A stretch of DNA of 64,000 nt from Humulus lupulus (Eukaryota; Streptophyta; Magnoliopsida; Rosales; Cannabaceae), in assembly GCF_963169125.1 (NCBI RefSeq), contig NC_084797.1, positions 104,743,868-104,807,867 of the forward strand, in the 5' to 3' direction. Of this stretch, positions 53,424 to 64,000 are shown one piece after another. Position 1 is the first letter of the stretch. Each line of letters begins with the position of its first letter. The notes below the pieces were generated by a model. That model was not told the DNA's origin and did not search any database. It saw nothing but the letters and a program-made list of their open reading frames with translations. Both the position numbers and the translations under genes were made by a program.

Positions 53424-56400
53424 CATACATAGGACAATCATATGAGTTCACATTCCATCATCCTTAATTCAAACACTATAAATCCATGCTCCAAGTATTA
53501 GCTACTAAAAGAAAATAACACAGGCTTATGTTCATCCAATATCACAGTACTACAGAAAATAAAATCCTTTAACTAGGGTTCAGTTATAACCTTTCACTAA
53601 GGGGTGGCGACAAGTTTAGTAATTACGGTGATACCACACCCTCAAGACCGCAATGGTCAAAACGTTATTTCGTGGAAACTCTGGTATATGATAATCTCAG
53701 GAGCACCTATTTACATAAACCCTAACTTAGAACTTTTACCTTCCTACCTCACAAATAATAATTTCGTGACTATGACATGACTATAATCTCCCTTAATGAT
53801 CCTTTAGCTATTCTATATAACATATTATGTATAAAGGCTTGGGAATGAACACTCTAACCAACATACAAAATGTTAGCCTTGTATACAAATCCTAAGGCCA
53901 GATAAAGAGACGCCTAATTAGGCCACAAGGCTAACTGGACAATGATAAACGATGTGTACTCTTTAGCATGTTAAGACTTGTCATAGACTATGATCAAACT
54001 CTTACACGTCCTTCTTGACACAATTTCCTAAATCGGGTATACTAATCATACCATTTGACTGATCACCAATATTGAACAAAATTTAAATCCTTCATGACTT
54101 GCACCAATTCTAATAATATAGCAATCGTTCCACTCACGGAGATAATAGCCAATAATATTATCAAACTGCACGCAGAAAATCCCAGAACAAGCATATATAT
54201 AATTACACAATTTAATCAATTCACACAAACACAAAGGATCTTGGCTCCAACCCGGATTCACTATTAACGTCTTGGCTCCAACCCGGACTATATTACCGCT
54301 TCCCAGGCTCCAACCCAAGCCATTTCATTTTTTTGTCCTACCTCCAACCCGGACTATGTCTAACCTTCGTCTTGGCTTCAACCCAGACTTTATCTTACCA
54401 TGTGTTTGCTCCAACCCAGATTATATCTTACCATGTCCTGGCTCCAGCCCGGACGGTATTACACTAAGGTTCTAGCTTCAACCCGAATGCACTTACCATT
54501 AAGTCGCAGAATGCATAAGCATTGCAAAGGTGGGTATCAAGAATACCCTGGTCTTAATGACCCAAACAAAACTAGTGTAATCTACTAATATAAGCAAAAG
54601 CTAGTATATTTATGTTATAGCCAAGAAAAGGAAAGGCTAACATAGAACAAAGCAATTTACAAAGTTTGCCCTAGTCATACCAACTCCACAACATCACAGA
54701 GACGCAAAACACATTCAGCAATGAAGTACCCATAGATACAAAATCAAACCATGCTAGCATTATCATAAAGTTTGTCGTTCATAATTACACAGACAAAGCA
54801 GGTACAAGTAAAAAATCAATTATATTCTAAATTGCCTAAAAAAAGGCACTTATACCCACATATTAATCTTTCTCAACTATTGAAACACCTCATATCACAT
54901 AACCAGGAAACACATACACGTTCATAGAATCTGCGTGTTAATAATATATAAGAGTACATAAGTCATGCAGTTTATATAAATCCATTTAATCAAACATATG
55001 AGCAAGTATATCACGTATGGTGAGATTTACTTACCTCAGGTCCATAGAAATATATAAGATTGCTGAGCAAGAGCTATCAACCAAGATTTTTCCCAAAGTC
55101 TTTAATCCTATTCAAGGATCGTAATTGACCAAATTATGCACTATAAAAATCTAGTGCATAAAAACGGTGAAAAAATTAACGAAATGATAATCTTAGTTAT
55201 CATCTAATAAGTGCCTTGAATTCAAAGTATTAACCATTTAACAAACACAATCACAGAAACCCTTATTATTATTAGTATTGACCCAAGTTATACTAATATT
55301 CGTACTGGTAAAACAGTAATAAATAGCTCACGTAAAATATCAAAGCGGTATAAGTATAGCTGATTTAAAACAGAGTCCTTAGTTATGGATAGTTTCTCTA
55401 TGCCCATAACCTGTTAACTTAACTCAAGTGGTTAGAAAAAATATCTTAAATATCAAACTTCTAAGACTTGAATTGATTTGTTTGGAAACCATTAATTTAT
55501 TCTTCCGAAAATCCATAATAAGCCAAGATAAATTATTCTTTTAATTGGAAACTTTTGCCTTTATTATAAAAATTAGGATAATCAAATCATGATAATTATA
55601 TTCCTCATTAATTTCGTCTATAGAAATTATTGTCATTAAAATGATCCAAGACCTTAAGTTTGAAAAGACTAGAATTAAACAATTCACAAACCACTTGCTT
55701 CTTTCTTTTTAATCCACCCAAAATCATAGGGTAACCATTTTTTCCTTTTTATAACAATTCCAATATTATTTTAAAAATCATGCCAATAATATCATAATAA
55801 AATAATAGTTAAGCATAAGAAATTCTTAGTAATATAATTATTAATAACAATAATTATACTCAAAATAGCAAACTTCCTTTCAAAATTCGTGTACATGAAA
55901 ATCCATCAAGACGCTATTTTATTTTCAATTATAAAATTGTTCTTCATAATTTGCCTCTTAAACTCTAGCCCACTTCTAGTTAAAGGGCTCAAGTTCTTAA
56001 CCAACAATTTATTTGAATTAATTGTTAATTTATTTATAACTCATAATTTATGAATGTCATTTTTATAAAGATTTTGACTTAGCTTTAAAGTTTTGTCAAG
56101 GATTTTAAAATCGTAAATTATCATGAAAGCCACACCAATAGCTCATAATACTATTCTGCTTACAATACTTCTTAATCGAGTACTACTCTAACCTTGAGAA
56201 ATGTTAGAATACAACATAAAATCGATAATCATAATTTGTTAACCTTTCGAAATTACTATTTTGATCGATTCTAAAATAACATTGTATTTATAAAATTTTC
56301 TCAAAGTGAGTCCATACACTTTTAGAAAAATGGGTAGCATAACGGCTGCAAATCGGAAATCCCAAAATTTTTAATAATCTGCAAATAAGGCATATAACAG

Positions 56401-57754
56401 TCCCAGAACAGTTCAATAATATCAATGTTCAACTCAGTATACTAATTAACTCTTAAAATACTATTAACATATAGAATTGCATTTTAGTTTCCTAACCCAT
56501 AGAATATTTCAAAACAATTAAAAATCTGAGTTAGGAATTTATACCATAGTGCAACAGGGTTGAGGATGACGTTGGGAGCTCGAGACGAACCTCGAAATAT
56601 CCAAAAGTGGTTTATGGCTGAGACCCTCACCGGAGCTCCGACGAAGGCGGCAGCGCCACCACCCCTTGGTGGTGGTTCGGGAAAACAGTTTAGCTTGGAG
56701 CCATGCAATCTCAAATTTCTATGAATTCCGACGAACATTGACTTCAATCCCCGATGACCTTTGAGCCCTATCCATTAGTGTGTTTTGAAGCCCAGAGCAC
56801 AAGGAATACGGTGGTGGTGGCGCTTGGCAAATGGAGGCTCGGGATGGCCAGATCGAAGCTAAAACTAGAACTAGCGTCGAAACATTGAGCTACTGTTTTG
56901 AAGGCTTAATCGGCGAGTGAGGTCCAGTGGCTTGAGTGGCCAATAGTTCGGTGGCCTTTGAATCTTCTGGTTAGGCGCGTGTAGAAATTGGAGGTTGGCA
57001 AGGTGTTTGTCGGAGCTCGAGAAGATGATTGGCAAGAGTGAAAAAGAGAGAAACGGGGGAGAGAGAGGGAATCCGAGAAGAGAGAGAGAGAGAGAGAGCT
57101 ACTACCTTAGGGTTTTTCTCTTTATTGAACATTTGAATTTAATATATAACTTATTGATTTAGTTATTATTTATTTTATTAATTAATTTATGTATTAATTG
57201 AACTCTTAATTGCTAAAATAAACACTTTAAAAATTGGAATAATATTTATCTTGATTATTTTATTTTAAATCCCAAAAAATATAATTAGATGGCATTTTAC
57301 ATCAATTTATCACAATTAGTTAATAAAATTCTTTTTTTTATTGAAATGAAAACATCTTGACATTATTTTCATAAGTTACATAATAATTGAGTAATCAAAA
57401 TTTCTTTTATTTTAAATCTCATAATTTAAAATGTAAATCTTCAAACATTGATAAATCTCATTTATCATTTTAAAGATTTCTTATTATCTATTTCCCAATA
57501 AATAATAATAATTCAAATTAAATGAAAATCTCTTCAAATTCAAATTATTTTCCATTTCTAAATTTTAAATATAATTTATTAACCATTCCAAAGAAAAAAA
57601 TATATAATTTGGGACATAAAAATCTATTTATTATCCCAATATATAATTAAAGAAATGGTGATTTAATTTTTCATAATTTTCTAATTAAATCAATTTTTCA
57701 TTAAGTATTATTTTTCCCTTAAATTTCTCAGGGTAGAATTTGCGGGATGTTACA
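53424..57754 (-). repeat. Left LTR of the long-LTR element, second part
   Basis: It resumes after Tat-B and ends TGCGGGATGTTACA at 57754. In element orientation it begins TGTAACATCCCGC. Homology to 60133-60889 covers the segment 53480-54010. It holds the 'ggctccaacccgga' repeats (54238-54490), an AG dinucleotide run (about 57070-57100), and very AT-rich ends. The 87-codon frame at 56484-56747 has no recognisable domain. Confidence 0.75.
54238..54490. repeat. Imperfect tandem repeats with a 'ggctccaacccgga' core
   Basis: At least eight copies of ggctccaacccgga or close variants (gcttcaacccaga, ctccagcccgga) are spaced roughly 25-40 bases, some with a shared 'tatatcttaccatgt' filler. Confidence 0.8.
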
Positions 57755-60132
57755 ATATACTACTCTTATAGGTATTTCGTACTCGAAATTAAAAAATGAT
57801 GTGGATTTATGGAAAATTATTATCAAACACTTATTTTTAAAATAAGCTCATCCCATACAACAGACAGAACATTCCATAGAGGAATTCATTACGTTATCTA
57901 TATCAAAGAATAGATTTTAAAATTGTGAGCACGACATTTTTCAAGCTTGTTATCTCATAATACCTTTTTACCACAACAAAACTTTGAGAGTAGTCAAAAG
58001 AAATTATGTAAGAAGTGACCTTTTGAAAAAATGAAGGTCAAACTATTGAAATTTTTGACTTAGCTGTAAACAATTAAACATCATAACTAAGTTCATTCGA
58101 TATGTTTTAACTTTTCAAACCATTTTGTAAATATACATTTCAAACACGTGCCCTTAATGAGGTCGCGAGATAGGCTTTCCATTAGGTACCAATCTAGAAA
58201 AGCCTATCTCCCACTAGTTCTCAAAAATCAATTTCAAAATTCGGTTTTAACATTTCATATATCACACTACAACATCATGGTATAGGAATATTACGTTTCA
58301 AAATAATTAATCCTGGACATTAGGTTTCTCGTGTTCATCATTTAGATATTCCCTTAACAATTATAACATAATAAATGCTCTAATAGGCGTAGTGCCTCAA
58401 TCGTAACAACCGAACATACATATGTATATCACGACGTAAATTGAGTTCACAACTCAATAGCATATATCACAAAACATTACTCAGTCAAATCCAACAATCA
58501 TGACTTTAAATATTTTCATCCGAGCAAGTAATTTCTCAAAATCACACACATTCAAAATCACATACAGAACCACTCACACAAATCTTTTCAATGGGGTGGT
58601 TCTAAAACCTTATCCATGAATGATATATATAAACAACGGTGGGAGACTAAATGTTCCAACACTCAGACACAGCCATAACCACGTCAAAATATTTATTTTT
58701 AACTCCCTCTTTGTGGTCTTTCGACATGAAGACCATCAAATCAACTTTGAATTTTATTTGTGAGAATAAGACAATTTAAAACAATTATTCATAATGCATA
58801 CTTCTAAAATTTTGTTACTTACATATAGAGGTACAACTCCTACTATTTACCCTATTTACTCTATGATAAGTTCATCAGGCTTTAGTTGTTGTAAACTCTA
58901 CACAGAAATTCTTGCAACCAACTATTCATACCGGGTTTATTTCCAACTCCTGAAAGGAATGGCATTCATATTTTACTTCATAACTCAATTTGGGTCTTGT
59001 CTTACTATGGTTAAAAGTTACTACTTGCCAAACTATTGCCACATTTTCCTATGAACCTTTTTATAAAACATTCTAGAACAGGTAATCTAAGTCCTTAGAA
59101 TTCAATGTTTTAAGTTTTGTTATACTATTGGCCTTATGACTACGAGTAATTTGTATGGGCCAGTAATCTAATTGCTAATACTATACCCATAAAGTTTAAA
59201 CATATAGGGATTACCCACTTGACTATGAGATCTGATCATCAAACTATAAATAACTCTCTAGTTATTACTATTTCAGTTGCAGCCTCATTCGTTAACCTAA
59301 ACCAATATTTCCCTTACTAAGCACTAGAGGTTAATCCTTTAATTACATAGATCGTCATGCTACGAATCAGATTTAGGGTTTACACAAAGTAATAAGATTT
59401 ACCAAGGAGGACTAGGTTTTACTCCACTAATAGCTGACTTGTTCTACCATAAGTGGAAGCACCTTATTCTTTAAATTACTGGAGGGAACCACATGGTTTG
59501 AAAACGAAGTCAATACTATGACGGGTCATGCTAAAGACCCAACTTTAATGTATATTTTCCACACGTCTCTTGAGTATGTACATCGAAAGTGCTTGTTCTA
59601 TCTTTCATTTTCCTTCTTAATTGCTTGTTTATGCTCTCATGTTGCTGCCTATATACAATTATTCTAAAAAGTATATTCAGCTTATTTTAGTTAAAGGACT
59701 TTAACGCTTAATTCCTCACATTTCCTTTTGCACTCACAAAGACTCATGAATACTATTGTCTTACTTAAGGCTGACATTTGATAGAAAATAGAGGCCAAAG
59801 GCAATATAAAAACAATGAATCCATATAAGCAGCTAATCATCACAATGATGACAATTTAGAACATGTTCAATTAATCTTCTCAATTAAATTCAAAATTCCA
59901 TATAAAAAATCAAAGTTGGAACACATAATCGCATCATAAAGGTTTATGCTCATGCAGAGTTCTATGACCCATAATACCATCATAAACATACACTTAATTT
60001 ATAAAGAACTCTTACATACTAACCATTTGCGTTTGGCTTGTCTTGTGGTAGAACTCAGTAGTGTATCTTGTCACTAAAGCCTATTCTTCTAGAGTCTACA
60101 AGATCTGCCGACTCTAGCTCCAATACCACTTT
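57755..60132 (-). other. Interior of the long-LTR element, no coding seen
   Basis: 2.4 kb of AT-rich sequence between the two LTRs. No gag or pol motif appears in any frame, and the 86-codon frame at 58794-59054 is not recognisable. A primer-site-like TGGTATTGGAGC (minus, near 60119-60130) lies against the right LTR, supporting the orientation. It is either a non-autonomous element or one whose coding part was deleted. Confidence 0.65.
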
Positions 60133-60889
60133 TGTAACGACCCGCTACGTCGGGCACGTCTGCCGCACACTCATAGGACAAATCCGAAGAATATGTTAGG
60201 CATCTAACACTAAAACCATAACTCAATGTCTACAAAAATGCGAAAAATTTAAACATTTTGAACTTTAATAACACTTGGCTATTTACAAAGTTGAATTAAA
60301 CTAAACTTATACAATAATACAAAATTTTCGAAAATACTATTCATAAAGTAGTGGCCACAAGTATTAGCTACTAAAAGAAAAAAAGCATAGGCTTATGTTC
60401 ATCCAATATCACAGAAATACGCAAAATAAAATCCCTCAACTAGGGTTCAGATATAACCTTTCACTAAGGGGTGGCAATAAGTTTAATAATTACAGTGATA
60501 CCACACCCTCAAGACTGTAATGGTCAAAATGTTATTCCGTACCAACGCTATGGTCTATGATAATCTAAAGAGCACCTATTTACATAAACCTTAACTAAGA
60601 ACATTTACCTCCCTACCCTGCTAATAATAATTTCGTGACTACCACATGACAATATTCTCCCTTCACGAGCCTTTAGCTATTCTATATGACATATTCTATA
60701 TAAATGCTCAGGAATCAACACTCTAACAAACATACGAAATGTTAGCCTTGTATAAAATCATGAGGCCAGAGGAAGAGACTCCTAATTAGGTCACAAGGTT
60801 AACTGGACAACGATAATCTATGTGTACTTTCTAGCATGTTAAGATTGGTCACAGACTATGATCATACTCTGACAAGTCCTTCTTGACAT
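60133..60889 (-). repeat. Right LTR of the long-LTR element, truncated
   Basis: TGTAACGACCCGC at 60133 and homology to 27172-27573 plus 53480-54010 define it. Homology stops at 'ttcttgacata' (60889), and a different sequence follows. Only about 760 of an expected 4.7 kb remain. Confidence 0.75.
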
Positions 60890-60890
60890 A

Positions 60891-61204
60891 AGTGGTTATC
60901 GGAGAGGCCACGGTAGAGGAGAGGCCACGATTATCGGACCATAAGTGGTTGTCGGTGAAAGATGTCAACCGAGTACCTGTTCCACACCTCACTCAAACGT
61001 ACAAGGCTGATGGGTTTGAAGCGGAAGATTTCTACACCTTGCTCTGACACCCCTAGGCATTGGAAGCCATTATGAGGCACTATACGATTGGGGATAGGTG
61101 TCTCATGAACCTTTGTCATGAATCCGAGAAGGTGAATCACAGTGTCAATGGCCTTGGTGCCTGGAGCCAAGCCCACCTGATGGCAAGGGCCAGTGCCCTT
61201 TCAT
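60891..61204 (+). pseudogene. Tat-D antisense-gene fragment, left part
   Basis: The frame near 61055-61204 reads EAIMRHYTIGDRCLMNLCHE, SEKVNHSVNGLGAWSQAH and LMARASALSF. This aligns with the Tat-C antisense protein, where GFGAWSWAHIVCGAHLPL stands in the same place. It is interrupted at 61204 by a Tekay-like LTR derivative and continues at 63849. It is a third, diverged copy of the antisense gene, in plus orientation, so the parent element would be on the minus strand with its pol beyond the right edge. Confidence 0.75.
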
Positions 61205-61402
61205 TGTAACGCCCTACTTCCTTAGAGCCGTTACTAAGTGAGTTTTTAAGACAAAACAGTGTGCAATTAACTCGCTAACCGAGGTTTTGAAACATATACT
61301 CAGACGTGTCAATCAATCATACCAACCAACCCTGAGTCGAGCTTGTCACTGACAGCGAGCGTACATGTTCGGTCGATCTCCAGAACCAATAAACCTTGGC
61401 TC

Positions 61403-61415
61403 GCTCTGATACCAA
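61403..61415 (-). other. Primer-binding site of the Tekay-like derivative
   Basis: The minus strand reads TTGGTATCAGAGC, 2 bases after the LTR end at 61418. It matches the site at 17754. Confidence 0.9.
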
Positions 61416-62529
61416 GTTGTAACGCCCTACTTCCTTAGAGCCGTTACTAAGTGAGTTTTTAAGACAAAACAGTGTGCAATGAACTCGCTAACCGAGGTTT
61501 TGAAACAAAAGAGTGACTAATTAAAAGTTAAGGCTGTAATCTTTGAAAAGGCGTCGTTTCATTAAAACTTCTATTATTAAACATTTGGGATCCCAAAATA
61601 AGGTTTGAAAACTAATTGCATTTTTTAAATAAGGTTACAGTTAAGAAATCATAAAATCATAGATTATTACAGCCACTTTCGAATAAACCCCCAACCAAAG
61701 CAGTCGGGCAGGCCGAACATGTACGCGCCGCTTCACGCTCTCCGTACTCATGGTTGGTTGACTCAGACTTTGCCCTACCTGCAACACGGAGCACCCGTGA
61801 GCCGAAGCCCAGCAAGAAAACTCATGCAGAACATAACATAAGCAATTTATACAATTTATCATAACAGATAATCCACACATAAACAAGTCAACCATAGACT
61901 AAGCAAATACGGCCATGCCGTCCCCGAAGCCTTACCGAAGCCTGGGGTCTCGGTCTTCACCGCAGGATCTCACACATATCCTGTGGGTCCCGGGCCCTGC
62001 CCTGACCATAGCATCCCATGTGCTAGGTGTTACTTCCGGCCCCGCTGCCGTTCTCGGCCTTGCCGCCCTCGGCCATAGCCGTGCAATTCACTATAATCAT
62101 ATATAGCATAAATCAAACACATTCAAACAAATATCAATTCATTTAAATCTGCACCCTAACATGTAATGCAATAGAGGGCCATGCCCGGCAATCATTTCAT
62201 CATGCAACATGCAATATAGGGCCGTGCCCCGCAATCACACTATGGGCCCATGCCCTATCCTACGGGTGTTATAGTTTTCTTACCTTTCCCTTCAATAGCT
62301 TAGATCACCTGACTCCTTGAGCACGATCCCACTCGAGCCTTAGCGCACACCTAGGCACAAACATAGGTCAAAGTCAACACCGAACCCCAAGTCCGAATAC
62401 CTAGCCTCGGGACCAATCCCGAGCCCCCGGGAAGTCCTAAATCCCCAAAACAATGTGGCGGAAACAAGCCCCGAACCCTAGGTCAAAATCCATCATCAAA
62501 ACTCAAAAATTCCCCTATGTGAACAGTGC

Positions 62530-62634
62530 AGCGCTACAGCGCTCTAAAGAGGGCGCTGTAGCGCTACAAGCAGAAACACCCCCCAGAAACAGGGACTAGC
62601 GCTACAGCGCCCACTGACTAGCGCTGTAGCGCTA
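62530..62634. repeat. AGCGCT-based palindrome cluster in the LTR
   Basis: agcgctacagcgct (62530-62543), gcgctgtagcgct (about 62553-62565), agcgctacagcgc (about 62598) and tagcgctgtagcgcta (about 62619-62634). It occupies the same place as the GCGCCGCGGCGC cluster of the LTR at 1-770. Confidence 0.85.
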
Positions 62635-63848
62635 GTTGCAGCCCAGAAATCCCAATATCGCATTTCTGCGATTTCTTTCACCCAATCTCAAACCAAACTT
62701 CCCCAAATCTTTACCAAACTCAAAATCAAGCTTATGAACACTCTCCATTCATCCCAAGCATCCCAAATCCTCAAATCCCAAGATTATTTATCCCAAATCT
62801 CAAAATCTACCATGAACAACCCTAAACCAGAAATTCAAGCAAACCACAAAGTTAAAGTCTTAGAAATCATACCATTGCTGCAAAATTTCGACCTTGATTC
62901 AACCCTAGGCCTCCTTAGCTTGCTCTCCCTCAAAGCTTGCCCAGAAATCCCCTGAGATTCCCATCAATCCAGCTCAAAACACAGCTCAAACCATCAAAAC
63001 CCTTAAAACCGAAAATCTCTAAAACTTACCTCAAACATTGATGTGTTCTTGCCAAATCTTCAAGTCTAACCCAAGATCCTTGATGCTCAGCCTATCCTTG
63101 CTCTCCCTCAAAGCTTTTCCCCAAGAAAAACGGAGAGGAACGGTGCAAGAACGCACAAACCGCTCCTTGAGAAAACCCCCCCTGTTTTCTCTCTTTTCTT
63201 TCTTTCCTTCATCTTTCTTTTCTTTTTCTTTCAGCATTCCCTCTCTCTATAAAGCCTTATAAAAACCTATCTCCAAAAGCCAAATGACCAAAACGCCCTC
63301 CCTATAAATTCTAAATCCTTTTGTTCAAGTAGGGCCATTTTAGTCATTCACCCAATTCCCGCTAATCCTCAAGTGTCTCTAATATTTTCCCGTTGCTTCC
63401 CAATACCTGATAAATCACCAAATAATTATCCCCCATCATCAAAATAAATCTCAATCTATTTCTCTGAATTCCTGTTCGTACCCCCAGGCTCGCCCCGAGC
63501 CGGGTATAAATTCCCGTCATCACTTTCCGCTAGTCTGCCCACTGGGATCGCCTCGAGTCACAAAGCACAGATACATCCACATACCACTGTGGCCTCAACA
63601 ATCAACACATATCAATGCAGTTATGCCCAACATGGCCAGAATTACAATTATGCCCTTCTAACACGATCCGGGCCTACATGCATACTAACATACATAGTCA
63701 TGCATCTGAGATAAACAAATAGTCATATAACATGCTTTAAATCATAACCATGCATTTAAATCATTAAAATCACACAAAAATCCCATCATGCCCTCCTGGC
63801 ACGCTAATCAAGGCCCTTAAGCCTTATTAGCGAATTTGGGTCGTTACA

Positions 63849-64000
63849 TTCATCATCACTCTGTGGACTTTCTGAAGTACATTGGGATATCCCCCTTCCA
63901 ACTCTCCCCCAATGCTTATCGAGTGCTCACAGGGATGTATGTCTTGTACTGGAAGCAAAAATGGCCTGCACCTTTCCCAGTGGAAATCCTGTACTTCTAC
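63849..64000 (+). pseudogene. Tat-D antisense-gene fragment, right part (runs off the window)
   Basis: After a frameshift near 63875 the frame reads VDFLKYIGISPFQLSPNAYR, VLTGMYVLYWKQKWPAPFPV and EILYFY. It aligns with Tat-C YFANFCVKAGIAPFQLIPPS, YKLLAGWFIFCKSRRLEAPT and PEEVLYFYGL. It continues beyond the right edge. Confidence 0.78.

Larger units (their letters stand above)
27172..60889 (-). mobile_element. Long-LTR, apparently non-coding element (LARD-like), hosting nested Tat elements
   Basis: The left LTR starts TGTAATGGCCTGC at 27172 and, after the Tat-B insertion (27574-53423), continues to TGTTACA at 57754. The right LTR starts TGTAACGACCCGC at 60133 and is homologous through about 60889: shared stretches include 'actcataggacaaatcc', 'ggcatctaacactaaaacca' and 'actaaggggtggc'. 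The reconstructed left LTR is about 4.7 kb. Between the LTRs there are only 2.4 kb, without coding potential. A primer-site-like TGGTATTGGAGC (minus) abuts the right LTR. The right LTR is truncated at 60889 against a Tat antisense-gene fragment. Confidence 0.75.
61205..63848 (-). mobile_element. Tekay-like LTR derivative with perfect TSD (TTCAT)
   Basis: It is bounded by TTCAT at 61200-61204 and 63849-63853. In element orientation it comprises a full LTR (63848-61418, 2431 bases, TGTAACGACCC...GGGCGTTACA), a primer site and about 124 bases of leader (61417-61294), and then only the last 89 bases of a second LTR (61293-61205). The whole coding interior and most of the 3' LTR are gone, although the outer termini and target duplication are intact. 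Removing it restores the flanking antisense-gene reading, apart from one frameshift. Confidence 0.88.

Noticed and set aside
56484..56747. 87-codon minus-strand frame in the long LTR
   Set aside because: No domain, low-complexity Gly/Ala run, and located in LTR sequence.
62734..63262. Short frames in the Tekay-like LTR (73, 68 and 74 codons)
   Set aside because: They lie in LTR sequence with Lys/Glu or Phe/Ser low complexity from a pyrimidine run, with no domain.

Overview
The window is plant nuclear DNA made almost entirely of LTR retrotransposons, most of them broken, with no recognisable host single-copy gene, rRNA or tRNA. The evidence for a plant is the element set: Ty1/copia elements with tRNA-Met-type primer sites, Tekay/Del-like LTRs (TGTAAC...TTACA followed by TTGGTATCAGAGC), an Athila-like fragment, and several Tat-lineage Ty3/gypsy elements that have a second RNase H and an extra antisense gene. 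A eudicot is likely, but the species cannot be read from the sequence.

Left third (1-27.1 kb). The order is: part of a Tekay-like LTR (1-770); a decayed copia element with its 3' LTR (771-4500); a fossil RNase H-like coding fragment (about 4.5-5.0 kb); a second copia (about 5.9-9.3 kb) into which two solo Tat-type LTRs inserted (5983-6575 and 7400-8565, both with target-site duplications); pieces of a third copia gag and LTR (9.4-10.6 kb); and a minus-strand copia (10.6-14.5 kb). Next comes a plus-strand Tat element, called Tat-A here (about 14.5-26.8 kb). A Tekay fragment interrupts its gag and an Athila fragment interrupts its integrase.

Right two thirds (27.2-60.9 kb). This is a three-level nest. 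A long-LTR, apparently non-coding element (27172-60889) carries a decayed Tat element in its left LTR (Tat-B, 27574-53423, minus). Tat-B in turn carries a young, intact Tat element in its pol gene (Tat-C, 33404-47687, minus, 14,284 bp). Tat-C has two 887-bp LTRs that look identical, a perfect ATCCC target duplication, and one uninterrupted gag-protease-RT-RNaseH-aRH-integrase frame of about 2071 codons. On the opposite strand it has a spliced four-coding-exon gene that, from GT-AG sites I can place, reads through 1123 codons.

Right end (60.9-64 kb). A fourth Tat-type antisense-gene fragment (Tat-D) is split by a Tekay-like LTR derivative (61205-63848, TSD TTCAT) and runs off the window.

The most notable content is the antisense gene shared by Tat-B, Tat-C and Tat-D. 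It has its own TATA box, introns in the orientation that survives retrotransposition, an N-terminal domain conserved among the copies, and a start codon that seems to be assembled by splicing. A second theme is short perfect palindromes and hairpin arrays in the LTRs or untranslated regions of otherwise unrelated elements. A third is a purine-tract motif repeated just downstream of pol in three Tat elements.
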